Source: Brasilonema sp. UFV-L1
GTDB taxonomy: Bacteria; Cyanobacteriota; Cyanobacteriia; Cyanobacteriales; Nostocaceae
Assembly: GCF_012912105.1 (NCBI RefSeq)
Contig: NZ_QMEA01000018.1
Coordinates: 1-64,000, forward strand
DNA: 64,000 nucleotides
Direction: 5' to 3'
Below the pieces are notes generated by a model that saw only the letters and a list, made by a program, of their open reading frames with translations, made no database searches and was not told where the DNA came from. Made by a program: the position numbers and the translations under genes. This document shows, in pieces, positions 35,304 to 43,404 of the stretch. The number at the start of each line of letters is the position of its first letter. Within the stretch, counting starts at the first letter, position 1.

Positions 35304-35786
35304 ATGACATCTACCAGTGATACCAGAGATACAACAGAAGAGATCGTACAAATACAAATAAGCAAGCCAGTCCTACGGGAAGGTTCCCAAGGTAGAGCAG
35401 TCGAAGAACTGCAAAACCTCTTATCATATTGGGGTGTTTACACAGGACCAGTCAATGGTGACTTTGCAGAACAGACTGAACAAGGAGTGAAAGATTTTCA
35501 GCGCCGAGTCTTTTTGCAAGAAGATGGGATTGTAGCAGAACTGACTTGGCGTGCGCTTTATGTCGGTGCGCCAGTAGATATGCCAGAACTCAGTAAAGGC
35601 TGTAGTGGTCAACATGTCAAGACAGTACAACGGGCTTTAAAATCAGCTCATGATTACATAGGATGGGTCGATGGTGATTTTGGAGACTTGACAGAGGCAG
35701 CTGTCACTAGTTTTCAACGGCGCTGTGAACTTCCAGTGACAGGTGTGGTGGATGAGGACACTTGGTACGCTTTAAGTAAGGTGTAG
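35304..35786 (+). CDS. Peptidoglycan-binding protein with two PG_binding_1 domains
   Basis: A protein of 160 residues made of two tandem three-helix peptidoglycan-binding units: LREGSQGRAVEELQNLLSYW with GDFAEQTEQGVKDFQRR, and LSKGCSGQHVKTVQRALKSA with GDFGDLTEAAVTSFQRR. There is no signal peptide and no catalytic domain, so export is unclear. The GGAGGGG ribosome binding site is strong. Such double-domain proteins are common in filamentous cyanobacteria. Confidence 0.9.
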   Translation: MTSTSDTRDTTEEIVQIQISKPVLREGSQGRAVEELQNLLSYWGVYTGPVNGDFAEQTEQGVKDFQRRVFLQEDGIVAELTWRALYVGAPVDMPELSKGCSGQHVKTVQRALKSAHDYIGWVDGDFGDLTEAAVTSFQRRCELPVTGVVDEDTWYALSKV

Positions 35787-36006
35787 CAAAAAATAACTCA
35801 GTTTCAGGACTCAGAACTCAGCTTAAGCATCCTCATACCCCTTTGGGGAATTCACGCATTCGCAATCCGGAGAAATTCAAAAAAAAATTCTTATTTTTAG
35901 TGTTGAATTAATGATGCGTGAATTTTGAATGTTTGAGTCGCGAAGGAGGATTGTATTTTTTTGCCGTTTGTTATAGTTACGACTACTGAGTTTTGAGTTC
36001 TGATTT

Positions 36007-36528
36007 TTAAGAGGTCGTTTGTGGTAATTGAGCAAATTTGTCTTGGTAAATCTCGACACTCATTTGAGAATCTTCACGACTGGAGAGCGATCGCTTCACC
36101 TGACCTAGGTAAAGTGGTACAGAAACTCCTGGTTCTGGGTGTATAATAGTGCGTGCTCTAATATTCAACTGATTTTGCGTCATTGCACCCAAGCGACCAT
36201 AGGAATACAAATTACTAGCTGCTTGACGCAGGGTAGCTTCTAATTCTGATGGAGTAATTTCGACTGGAATGGTGATGACTGCTTGAGTTGCTCCGTTGTC
36301 ATAAACCAGACTATACCGTACTGCACCTGGAATGACAGTGCGAGACAAAGGGGCTAATGATAAAGCAAATAGACCACCGGTTACCACTAGCATAAAGCCA
36401 GCCGAACCAACAAGTCGAAAGCGAATGCCCCATTTAAAAACAAAACCCAAAATCGTCAAGACAGCAAATACTAACGTCGCAATACCCGACCACTGGGTAT
36501 ATTTGAGAAAGTCAGCAGGTGTAAGCAT
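36007..36528 (-). CDS. ycf51: Ycf51 family protein
   Basis: A protein of 173 residues matching Ycf51: N-terminal FLKYTQWSGIATLVFAVLTI, a second membrane helix GSAGFMLVVTGGLFALSLAP, then a soluble domain (YSLVYDNGATQAVITIPVEI; TPSELEATLRQAASNLYSYG; GVSVPLYLGQVKRS). The family is conserved in cyanobacteria and some plastids; its role is not established. It probably sits in the thylakoid or cytoplasmic membrane. Confidence 0.9.
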   Translation of the reverse strand: MLTPADFLKYTQWSGIATLVFAVLTILGFVFKWGIRFRLVGSAGFMLVVTGGLFALSLAPLSRTVIPGAVRYSLVYDNGATQAVITIPVEITPSELEATLRQAASNLYSYGRLGAMTQNQLNIRARTIIHPEPGVSVPLYLGQVKRSLSSREDSQMSVEIYQDKFAQLPQTTS

Positions 36529-36613
36529 AGAGGTTAGGTACTAGGCGTGTTTTTTGAACTCGTTTTTGCTACACCTATTTTAATGAGTTATGTTCATCTT
36601 TATTTCGGTTAAA

Positions 36614-36698
36614 CGGAGAAGGGGGGATTCGAACCCCCGTTAGGTTGCCCTAAAACGCATTTCGAGTGCGCCGCATTCAACCACTCTGCCACCTCTCC
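36614..36698 (-). tRNA. tRNA-Ser (anticodon CGA)
   Basis: On the minus strand, acceptor arms GGAGAGG and CTTCTCC pair (one G-U), the D arm GTGGCAGAGTGG is typical, the anticodon stem-loop GCGCA-CTCGAAA-TGCGT gives anticodon CGA, a long variable arm marks a class II tRNA, and GGGGGTTCGAATCCCCC is the T arm. The discriminator is G as in tRNA-Ser. CCA is not encoded. Confidence 0.95.
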
Positions 36699-37077
36699 CT
36701 ATTTATTTTTTAGCTGTATAGTATCGAATTGGATATCATTCGATAGCCCTAATTATTATAGCACGACATTTGATATATTGTATTTAAAAACTTTTTTATT
36801 GTTGGGGAACATACACCAACCCCAAAAAGTTTTTGATGGAGTCTTGGAGAAAAGTCAAGGATTTGGGTGGGTTGATAGTTTGACATTAGAAGCTATGGGA
36901 AGGCTCTTGAATGTAGTTGTTCTGATTCACAAAAGATGCAAAAGACCTTTAAACTGCATAAGTTGATTTTGGTAACATCTATGAAAAATACAGCAAGGAA
37001 AGCTATTTGTTGCTTAACTTCTGGCAAATGAAGTCATTTCTAAACTCAACAGCAGTACCAAACAGGGAAAGAAAAAT
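36699..37077. other. Gene-free stretch upstream of a hypothetical gene
   Basis: No convincing gene. A short plus-strand frame at 36778-36966 lacks a ribosome binding site and looks accidental. The region is AT-rich and should contain the promoters of the tRNA and of the next gene. Confidence 0.4.
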
Positions 37078-37419
37078 ATGTCTGAGACAACAACCTACTT
37101 ACCACCACAAATCTTTCAATCTTGGATTTCTTCTTACGAAGAAGATGAAGAAGATGTCAGAGTTTATAGAACTGCAGAATTTCAATTTCCTCCTGCTAGG
37201 TTTCGGGAAAAATTAAACTTCAAAGAGAATGGAGAATTCATTCTGACTGTTCCTGCAGCCACTGATGGAGATCAAGAAATTTTGGGGACTTGGGAATCTA
37301 GCGTCAAAGATAAAATTCTCGTGCAATTTCCCAATTCAGAAATTGAGGGTTTTATCCTGCATATTATCTTAATTGAAGAGGAAATTTTAAAAGTTCGCCG
37401 ATTTCCTATTGAACCATAA
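37078..37419 (+). CDS. Conserved cyanobacterial hypothetical protein
   Basis: A protein of 113 residues, acidic at the N-terminus (SSYEEDEEDVRVYRTAEF), then beta-rich: FQFPPARFREKLNFKENGEF and a C-terminal segment FILHIILIEEEILKVRRFPI. This looks like a small lipocalin-like cyanobacterial protein with the ending LKVRR, which I have seen in many hypothetical proteins of this group. No signal peptide. It converges on the orphan hupS gene. Confidence 0.65.
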   Translation: MSETTTYLPPQIFQSWISSYEEDEEDVRVYRTAEFQFPPARFREKLNFKENGEFILTVPAATDGDQEILGTWESSVKDKILVQFPNSEIEGFILHIILIEEEILKVRRFPIEP

Positions 37420-37443
37420 AAATACCCCACCCGCTCTACGGGC

Positions 37444-37468
37444 ACCCTCCCCTTACCAAGGGGAGGGT
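37444..37468. terminator. Perfect GC hairpin between convergent genes
   Basis: ACCCTCCCCTT (37444-37454) and AAGGGGAGGGT (37458-37468) form an 11-bp stem with a 3-base loop between the hypothetical gene and the orphan hupS. There is no T-run, so it may act as a bidirectional stop or be a dispersed repeat. Confidence 0.55.
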
Positions 37469-37521
37469 TGGGGAGGGGTATTGCAAGAATTAGGGGTAAT
37501 TTACCGCACATGATCTTATGA

Positions 37522-38484
37522 CTAAACAGTAAACATGTCTTCTTCAGCCCAAGTGGGTACCATGTTCTTTGCGACAACGGTAAGAAAGGCATAATCTTGT
37601 CTGTTCATTCCTGGTGGTATATCTTTGGGAACTCCCATGAGGGTTTGCGTTTTAAAGACTGTTCCAGGTGCGAGGTCATAGAAGGGGAATTCAGGTTCAG
37701 TACAGCCTATGCAAGGCATTCCAGCACGGGTTTTTGAGGAAACGCGATTCCACAAGATACGGTTGCAGGAAGAATGGGTCATTGGACCGCGACAACCTAA
37801 GTCGTAGAATAAACATCCTTTGCGCTGACCAAATTCAGCAACGGATGCTTTGTAGGCAAAGTGGATGTTACGGGTACAGCCTGTTTGTGTAAAACTTTTG
37901 AAAAATGTTTGTGGGCGATGGAATTCATCAAGAGTTATATCAGTAAGACGTCCTGTGGCGATCGCCACTAATATTTGACTAATCCAATCAGGATGTGCAG
38001 GACATCCAGGAATATTGATAACTGGAAGCCCTGCTTTTGATACGTACTCTGTTCCTAAAAAACCACCTTTTTGCCGTTTGAGAAATTGCAATCCCTCTGA
38101 CTCACTTGGATTAGGTGCAGTGGCGGGGATTCCTCCCCATGTCGCACAATCTCCCACTGCGACAACAAAGTTGGCAACTTTTGAAAGGTCAAGTAACCAA
38201 TCTTTCATGGGACGTTCAGCAAACCGATTCCAGTGACCAGTCCCATTGGGGGCGTTAACTACTGTACCTTCAAATACTAAGATATCTAAAGGAATTTTGC
38301 CTGAAATACAATCCCACAAAAGTGCTTGTAAGTTTTCACCTAGTTCTAACCCTAAAGATGGATGCCAAAGAATTTTAATTCCAAAATCAGCAATTAAATC
38401 ACAGACGGTAGGTTCTTCGGCATTCAGAAAAGATATGGTGTTACCTGAACAAGCACCACCTTGTAACCATAGTACGTTAGTCAT
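37522..38484 (-). CDS. hupS: [NiFe] uptake hydrogenase small subunit, orphan second copy
   Basis: A protein of 320 residues, full length for cyanobacterial HupS and without a Tat signal, as usual there. The iron-sulfur cluster ligands are all visible: LQGGACSGNT, VGDCATWGG, NIPGCPAHPDW, TGCTRNIHF, KGCLFYDLGCRGPMT and CIGCTEPEFPF. It would carry electrons from the NiFe site in HupL. It is an intact paralogue of the hupS next to hupL (roughly 78 percent identical by eye) but has no hupL behind it. A GTA-N8-TAC site lies 56 bp upstream. It may replace the other HupS in HupL complexes under some conditions. Confidence 0.93.
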   Translation of the reverse strand: MTNVLWLQGGACSGNTISFLNAEEPTVCDLIADFGIKILWHPSLGLELGENLQALLWDCISGKIPLDILVFEGTVVNAPNGTGHWNRFAERPMKDWLLDLSKVANFVVAVGDCATWGGIPATAPNPSESEGLQFLKRQKGGFLGTEYVSKAGLPVINIPGCPAHPDWISQILVAIATGRLTDITLDEFHRPQTFFKSFTQTGCTRNIHFAYKASVAEFGQRKGCLFYDLGCRGPMTHSSCNRILWNRVSSKTRAGMPCIGCTEPEFPFYDLAPGTVFKTQTLMGVPKDIPPGMNRQDYAFLTVVAKNMVPTWAEEDMFTV

Positions 38485-38539
38485 CTGCTATGTCTTTTTA
38501 TTGTCAGTAATGCGTAACTCTGATGATGAGTTTGGGAAA

Positions 38540-38553
38540 GTATAAACAGATAC
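38540..38553 (-). promoter_or_regulatory. Candidate NtcA binding site upstream of the orphan hupS
   Basis: GTATAAACAGATAC is a perfect GTA-N8-TAC palindrome, the consensus of the nitrogen regulator NtcA, 56-69 bp before the hupS start. NtcA sites also drive hupSL in other heterocystous strains. A clean -10 box at the ideal 22-base spacing is not obvious, which lowers confidence. Confidence 0.55.
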
Positions 38554-39404
38554 AGTTTGGTAAGAATGCTTTCCAACAAAATAGGCTTTGTACATATTCT
38601 AAGTACAAACTCTAACCCCTAATTCTGTTGAAATGAAATCGCCCTGTATTTACAAGTCACTTAGGAAGGGTAAAACCTGGCAAAACCGTGTAGAGGTTTT
38701 ACCTATTCCTGTTTATTCATATTTCCTTTAATTATGATCTATTTTTGGATATTCATCTCTACGAAATCATCTATCTTGATGAAAATATGACACTAAAATC
38801 AAGCTCTCTCAGTCAGGAAAATGTTATGAAACTGACATGGACAAGAATGACAAAAAAGTAACGTTGACAAGATGAAAATATTCTGAGCAGCACTTAACAT
38901 GAGTCAACTCGTATTTTCTCTTTACTAAGAGTAGAGTTTTTAAACTGTATCAGTAAGTCATTTATTCAATTATTTGAATAAATGACAAAGTATCATCAAT
39001 GACAGACAAATCGTACATTCATTAACTTTCACCTGAGATAGAGTATTTTAAAAAAATATAAACTAGCAATTCATAGAGTATTTTGGCTTTACTATTAGGG
39101 TATTGCAACAAAAATAGAAGAAAAGTGCTTTTACAGTAGTTTGAAGTTAGATAGAAACAGATTGACTGTAGAGGCACAGAGTATTGTTGACTGGTGTTAA
39201 TTGAAGCCAAAACCCTTTTCAAATCATGTTAAAATCTGGTTTCCAGATTCTACCTGGAAATGTCATCCAAGCGGCTCTGCTACGAGTAACGGAGGCAGCA
39301 GCCCTCGTAATGGGTATTCCCAGTCAGAGACTGGGAACAAGAGAATGAGGCAATAATTTTTTATAGAAAAATTTTTAGGTTTTTGCTATTGAGGAGAACA
39401 CAAA
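38554..39404. other. Long divergent region between orphan hupS and small membrane-protein genes
   Basis: No gene is supported. It holds a 10-bp-stem hairpin GGTAAAACCT/AGGTTTTACC (38669-38703), a TCATTTATTC/GAATAAATGA inverted pair near 38958-38983, and the dispersed hairpin TTCCCAGTC/GACTGGGAA (39317-39337). The promoters of both flanking transcription units must be here. Confidence 0.5.
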
Positions 39405-39641
39405 ATGACAGATTTACTGACAAGCTTAATAGTAGGTGATATTAATCTCATCACCGGATTGATATTGCTAGTAATAGCAACTCTTTTATCTGTTGTTGGT
39501 GGTGCTATTGGTGGCATGATGTTAGCTGGTAAGGAATTTGGTTATCAGTTTTCCGCCATGCTTGGTGGGTTATTAGCTCCTGCTGGTGTCATTCCAGTCG
39601 TGATTTTAGGACTCGTTATACTGAAGGTTCTCACAAATTAA
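39405..39641 (+). CDS. Small membrane protein, hydrogenase-linked (copy A of pair)
   Basis: A protein of 78 residues with two hydrophobic helices (TGLILLVIATLLSVVGGAIG and LLAPAGVIPVVILGLVILKV) around the motif GGMMLAGKEFGYQFSAMLGG. It is homologous to the protein at 45624-45890 in this window and, as I recall, to asr0689 of Nostoc PCC 7120, the first gene of the extended hyp operon. It is followed after 12 bp by its usual partner. A role in maturation or membrane attachment of the uptake hydrogenase is inferred from context only. Confidence 0.8.
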   Translation: MTDLLTSLIVGDINLITGLILLVIATLLSVVGGAIGGMMLAGKEFGYQFSAMLGGLLAPAGVIPVVILGLVILKVLTN

Positions 39642-39653
39642 CTAGGAGGAATT

Positions 39654-39878
39654 ATGTTTCAGCTTGGGTGGTTTTCTGCTCAGTTATTTTTCAAAGGTAA
39701 GTTAATACGTGACCCTGTGCATTTTGTACAACAAACTGCAATTGGTACTAGCATAGGCTCACTATTATTAGTGTTATTGGCATTTGTGAAACTACCCTTG
39801 TTATTATCAGTTGCAATTTCTAGCTTAGTCACAGGTACAATGATGCCATTTCTCCTAAAAGACTTCAAAATGAAGTAG
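39654..39878 (+). CDS. Small membrane protein, hydrogenase-linked (partner, copy A)
   Basis: A protein of 74 residues beginning MFQLGWFSAQLFFKGKLIRD, then two hydrophobic helices and the end MMPFLLKDFKMK. AGGAGGAATT gives a near-perfect ribosome binding site before the ATG. It is a paralogue of the gene at 45899-46123 and resembles asr0690 of the Nostoc extended hyp operon. The conserved amphipathic start with Lys/Arg-Asp could contact a soluble partner. The two small genes are always adjacent here, suggesting a complex. Confidence 0.8.
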   Translation: MFQLGWFSAQLFFKGKLIRDPVHFVQQTAIGTSIGSLLLVLLAFVKLPLLLSVAISSLVTGTMMPFLLKDFKMK

Positions 39879-39884
39879 CTTAGC

Positions 39885-40012
39885 CAAAATCAATGAACAA
39901 TGAACAATGAACAGTTATCAATGAACAACGAGCAATGAGCAATGAACAATTATCAAATCGATAATTGATAACTGATAACTGATAACTGATAATTGATAAT
40001 TGACAATTGATT
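39885..40012. repeat. Tandem heptamer repeats (CAATGAA, ATAACTG types)
   Basis: Copies of AACAATG and variants run from 39891 to about 39950, then TGATAACTGATAACTGATAA arrays to about 40010. These are simple short tandem repeats common between cyanobacterial genes and fill most of the gap before the NifU-like gene. Confidence 0.8.
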
Positions 40013-40070
40013 GGTCACAAGTGCTGAGTCCTGAGTAAAACTTTAAGGAATCTATCCTGCGAATTGAACA

Positions 40071-40553
40071 ATGACCGATGACACACTTGAAGAATTAGTC
40101 AAAGAAATCAGCCGTTATGAGGCAATTATTTCTGAATGGGATGAAACCCACAGGGGTGTCGTTGTAGGTCTAAAACGAGCTATTGAAACGTTGCATAAAG
40201 AAGCATTAACACGTTTAATTAAAACTGTGAAGCAAGAATCCATGCCAGCTCTACGTAGTGCTGTTAAAGACGAAGTTGTGTATGGAGTTTTGCTTTATCA
40301 CGAACTCGTAAAGCCTCCTAAACCACCACTAGCGCAACGTATTCAGCAAGCGCTTGATGAAGTGCGTCCAGGTTTGAAAAGCCACAATGGCGATGTAGAA
40401 TTAGTGAATATTAAACCACCGGATACAGTTGAAGTCAAATTAATTGGAGCTTGTGGTAATTGTCCAGCTTCAACTTTGACTTTATCTCAAGGAATTGAGC
40501 AAGCAATTAAGTCGTATTGTCCGGAAATTGTGAATGTGGTTGCGCTACATTGA
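40071..40553 (+). CDS. NifU C-terminal-domain protein linked to the hydrogenase locus
   Basis: A protein of 160 residues. The N-terminal half is a helical domain (LEELVKEISRYEAIISEWDE...ALTRLIKTVKQE); the C-terminal half is an NfU domain with SHNGDVELVNIKPPDTVEVK and the cluster-binding CGNC in LIGACGNCPASTLTLSQGIE. NfU domains carry and deliver 4Fe-4S clusters. A homologue, alr0692 as I recall, sits in the extended hyp operon of Nostoc. A natural client is HupS, which needs three Fe-S clusters. It converges on hupL, with a terminator hairpin between them. Confidence 0.87.
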   Translation: MTDDTLEELVKEISRYEAIISEWDETHRGVVVGLKRAIETLHKEALTRLIKTVKQESMPALRSAVKDEVVYGVLLYHELVKPPKPPLAQRIQQALDEVRPGLKSHNGDVELVNIKPPDTVEVKLIGACGNCPASTLTLSQGIEQAIKSYCPEIVNVVALH

Positions 40554-40581
40554 CGACGGTTGCATGAACAGCTGTCAACCT

Positions 40582-40612
40582 TAAGCCCTATGTCTGAAAA
40601 ACATAGGGCTTA
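40582..40612. terminator. Bidirectional hairpin between the NifU-like gene and hupL
   Basis: TAAGCCCTATGT (40582-40593) and ACATAGGGCTTA (40601-40612) form a perfect 12-bp stem with loop CTGAAAA in the 90-bp gap between two convergent stop codons. No long T-run follows, but the position fits transcript termination for both genes. Confidence 0.7.
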
Positions 40613-40643
40613 GCCAGTGTCAAATGAATTAACAGTACACAAC

Positions 40644-42239
40644 CTACGCAGTACGAAAACGTGCCAACTCTTTACCTGTCTTGGCATCATGGGCGTGAAC
40701 AGTACAAACCAGACACGAGTCAAACGATCGCGCCACATGACCCACTTCCACTGGATCAGTCGAGTCGTAAATCGGTGTCCCGACTAAAGCCTCTTCAATT
40801 GGTCCACGTATTCCTTCTGCGTCACGCGGTCCAATATTCCAAGTACTAGGTGCCATAATTTGGTAATTCTTAATCTTACCGCCCTCAATCTCTAACCAGT
40901 GACACAACGAACCTCGCGCTGCTTCTGTTGCACCCCAACCGCGTCCATCTTTTTCTTTGGGTTTGATATACCAAGGGTCATTAAGACGAAACTCGCGTAA
41001 GCAGCGTTCTGCTTGTCTATATAACTTGACAATTTCGTGAACTCGTGCAATCTGTCGTAGATGAATACTGGCACCACCCATTTGCCTGAATGCATCTAGG
41101 ATAAACCCGTCGAAATGCTGCCAAGACTCTCCATGTTTACCACCCGCGACTAACTGACGTGCGAGTGGTCCTGCTTCCAAACGTCCTAAGTCTTTGTGAC
41201 GGACAGCTGATGACCAAGAGTACCGTCCTTTGAAGTCTTTGGCATTATTTTGGCTGGGTTTTGTTGTGCGATCGTAAGGGTGAATATCTGATGTTAGTTC
41301 CTCATACCAGGAGTGAGTTGTATTTTCCCGGACGAAAGTCTGATCCATAAGAGTGTGGGTGTCGGTGAAACTGTCGTAAACTCCACTCTTCATAATCAAG
41401 GCAGAATTTCGTCCTTCTATTGTTGGCTTCTGGTATTTTGCTTCATGAGGTAAATATCCCCAACTGACATATCGACCTACACCAGCACCATATTTATCCA
41501 AACCAATATCTAAACCCATGCGCCAGTAAAAACCTAAGTCAGAATTGGCATGACTTGGGCTTTCATCTAGCCACACCATGAAGTCATTATAGGTCTTGAT
41601 TTCTTCATAGCGTTCTAAAGAACAACCTAACCACACAGGTTCTAACCAATTGGTGCGGAAATATTCCAGAATTGACCACGCGCGGGTGACATCTGTTAAA
41701 GTTGGGGCACACATCACGCCACCAGGAACCATGTAGCTAGAATGGGGCCATTGACCACCAAATAAGGCGTAAATTTCTACAGGTTTGGCAGAAATTGTGA
41801 TGCCAAGTTCGTAAGATTTACCAGTAAAAGCAGCAAAGCGTCTGCAAGCTTCTAGATAATAAGGGCTATACCGATACTTTTTATTAGTCAAATCTATTGC
41901 AAATAGACCATAAAAGTAGCGGGGTATGCTTTGGATTGATTCGACAATTTGACCTAAGTTTCTTGCCAAAATTGCATTACGCGGGACTTCTGTTCCCCAG
42001 GCGGTATCTAATGCCCAAGCTGCACTTGTCAGGTGAGAAGCACCACAAATACCGCAAACGCGAGGTGTGACGATTAATCCTGCTTGGGGGTCTTTCCCGC
42101 GTAGGATAACTTCAAATCCTCGAAAGAGTTCAGCATGTGTCCAAGCATTGACGACGTGTCCATCTTCTATTTCCACTCGGACATCTAAATCGCCTTCTAC
42201 TCTCCCGACTGGGGATATGTCTAATGTTTGAATTCCCAT
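40644..42239 (-). CDS. hupL: [NiFe] uptake hydrogenase large subunit
   Basis: A protein of 531 residues from ATG 42239 (AGGA upstream; an ATG at 42260 would add seven). The nickel ligands are in RVCGICGASH near the N-terminus and DSCLVCTVHAH near the C-terminus. The tail after the last His (AHDAKTGKELARFRTA) is the extension removed by a specific protease after nickel insertion. It oxidises H2 released by nitrogenase. The gene is uninterrupted, so there is no hupL excision element as in Anabaena PCC 7120. It follows hupS after 202 bp, most of which is a MITE-like insert. Confidence 0.96.
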   Translation of the reverse strand: MGIQTLDISPVGRVEGDLDVRVEIEDGHVVNAWTHAELFRGFEVILRGKDPQAGLIVTPRVCGICGASHLTSAAWALDTAWGTEVPRNAILARNLGQIVESIQSIPRYFYGLFAIDLTNKKYRYSPYYLEACRRFAAFTGKSYELGITISAKPVEIYALFGGQWPHSSYMVPGGVMCAPTLTDVTRAWSILEYFRTNWLEPVWLGCSLERYEEIKTYNDFMVWLDESPSHANSDLGFYWRMGLDIGLDKYGAGVGRYVSWGYLPHEAKYQKPTIEGRNSALIMKSGVYDSFTDTHTLMDQTFVRENTTHSWYEELTSDIHPYDRTTKPSQNNAKDFKGRYSWSSAVRHKDLGRLEAGPLARQLVAGGKHGESWQHFDGFILDAFRQMGGASIHLRQIARVHEIVKLYRQAERCLREFRLNDPWYIKPKEKDGRGWGATEAARGSLCHWLEIEGGKIKNYQIMAPSTWNIGPRDAEGIRGPIEEALVGTPIYDSTDPVEVGHVARSFDSCLVCTVHAHDAKTGKELARFRTA

Positions 42240-42300
42240 TTGTTTTTTATCCTGTGTCATTTGTGCTTTGTGCTTTGAATGAATGCTAATGATTAATGAC

Positions 42301-42430
42301 TACTCCCTTCTCGCCAGAAGAATACTTAAACGAACCGCAAAGACGCTTTAGCGTAGCGTGCGCCCTTGGCGCATAGGACACAAAGGAAGAAAAAAAGAAG
42401 ATAAGTAATCTTAGACCACTCAAGGGAGTA
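42301..42430 (-). repeat. MITE-like element, copy A (in the hupS-hupL spacer)
   Basis: 130 bp bounded by TACTCCC (42301) and GGGAGTA (42424-42430). Its reverse complement aligns with the elements at 50441 and 58254: TAAGATTACTTATCTTC near one end and GGTTCGTTTAAGTATTCTTC near the other. The middle is a variable palindromic block (GCGTGCGCCCTTGGCGCATAG). The 5-bp direct repeat ATGAC flanks it exactly, which looks like a target duplication. No coding capacity. Confidence 0.8.
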
Positions 42431-42441
42431 ATGACTAATGA

Positions 42442-43404
42442 CTAAACTGTGAAAAAGTCATCTTCTGCCCAATGAGGCATTGTGTCTTTCGCCACGATTG
42501 AAAGTAAGGCATAATCTTTCTTGTTCACTCCTGTGGGCAAGTCTTTGGGAACCCCCATGATGGTTTGCGTCTTAAATACGGTTCCTGGCTTGAGGTCGTA
42601 GAAGGGAAATTCAGGTTCAGTACAACCTAAACAAGGCATTCCAGCGCGGGTTTTCGAGGAGACGCGGTTCCACAAAATGCGGTTGCAGGAGGAACGAGTC
42701 ATTGGTCCGCGACAACCTAAGTCGTAGAACAAGCATCCTTTACGTTGACCAAATTCGCTTGTTGATGCTTTGTAAGCAAAGTGGATGTTGCGGGTACAAC
42801 CTGTTTGGGTATAGGTGTTGAAGAAGGTTTGTGGACGATGCAACTCGTCAAGGACAATATCGCCAATTCTATTGGTGGCGATCGCCACTAATATCTGTGT
42901 CATCCAATCCGGATGGGCGGGACATCCAGGAATATTAATCACGGGTAATCCCGATTTTGTCCGAAAATCTTTTCCTAAAAAGCCTCCTTCTTTCCGTTTG
43001 AGAAATTGTAATCCTTGAGATTCACTGGGGTTAGGTGACATGGCGGGAATTCCTCCCCAACTTGCACAGTCTCCCACTGCGACTATATAGTTAGCAACTT
43101 GGGATAGATCGCTTAACCAGTCTTTCATAGGGCGTGAGGCAAAACGGTTCCATTCTCCAGTCCCGTTGGGTGCGTTGACAACTGTGCCTTCAAAGACCAA
43201 AATATCCAAGGAAATCTTGCCCAAAAGACATTCCCAAAGTTTTGTCTGCAAGTTTGTACCTATTTCCAGTCCTAAAGATGGATGCCAAAGGATGTTTATA
43301 CCAAAGTCAGTCACCAAATCGCAAGCCGTGGGTTCTTCAGCGTTAAGAAATGACATGGTGTTGCCCGAACAAGCACCACCTTGCAGCCATAGTAAGTTAG
43401 TCAT
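42442..43404 (-). CDS. hupS: [NiFe] uptake hydrogenase small subunit, hupL-linked copy
   Basis: A protein of 320 residues starting MTNLLWLQGGACSGNT, with every iron-sulfur ligand block present (VGDCASWGG, NIPGCPAHPDW, TGCTRNIHF, KGCLFYDLGCRGPMT, CLGCTEPEFPF). It pairs with HupL as the electron-transfer subunit of the uptake hydrogenase. As the upstream gene of hupSL it is probably the canonical copy. A GTG directly before the ATG is an unlikely alternative start. By eye I find no perfect GTA-N8-TAC site in the 400 bp upstream, unlike the orphan copy. Confidence 0.95.
   Translation of the reverse strand: MTNLLWLQGGACSGNTMSFLNAEEPTACDLVTDFGINILWHPSLGLEIGTNLQTKLWECLLGKISLDILVFEGTVVNAPNGTGEWNRFASRPMKDWLSDLSQVANYIVAVGDCASWGGIPAMSPNPSESQGLQFLKRKEGGFLGKDFRTKSGLPVINIPGCPAHPDWMTQILVAIATNRIGDIVLDELHRPQTFFNTYTQTGCTRNIHFAYKASTSEFGQRKGCLFYDLGCRGPMTRSSCNRILWNRVSSKTRAGMPCLGCTEPEFPFYDLKPGTVFKTQTIMGVPKDLPTGVNKKDYALLSIVAKDTMPHWAEDDFFTV

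Noticed and set aside
36778-36966. Plus-strand frame of 62 codons near tRNA-Ser
   Set aside because: Unsupported start and low-complexity surroundings; considered accidental.
39077-39091. NtcA-like GTA...TAC pair upstream of the small membrane genes
   Set aside because: The spacing is 9 rather than 8 bases, which breaks the dimer geometry; a similar N9 pair upstream was also discarded.
40644-42239. hupL excision element as in Anabaena PCC 7120
   Set aside because: The hupL frame is continuous from start to stop with all motifs, so no interrupting element is present.
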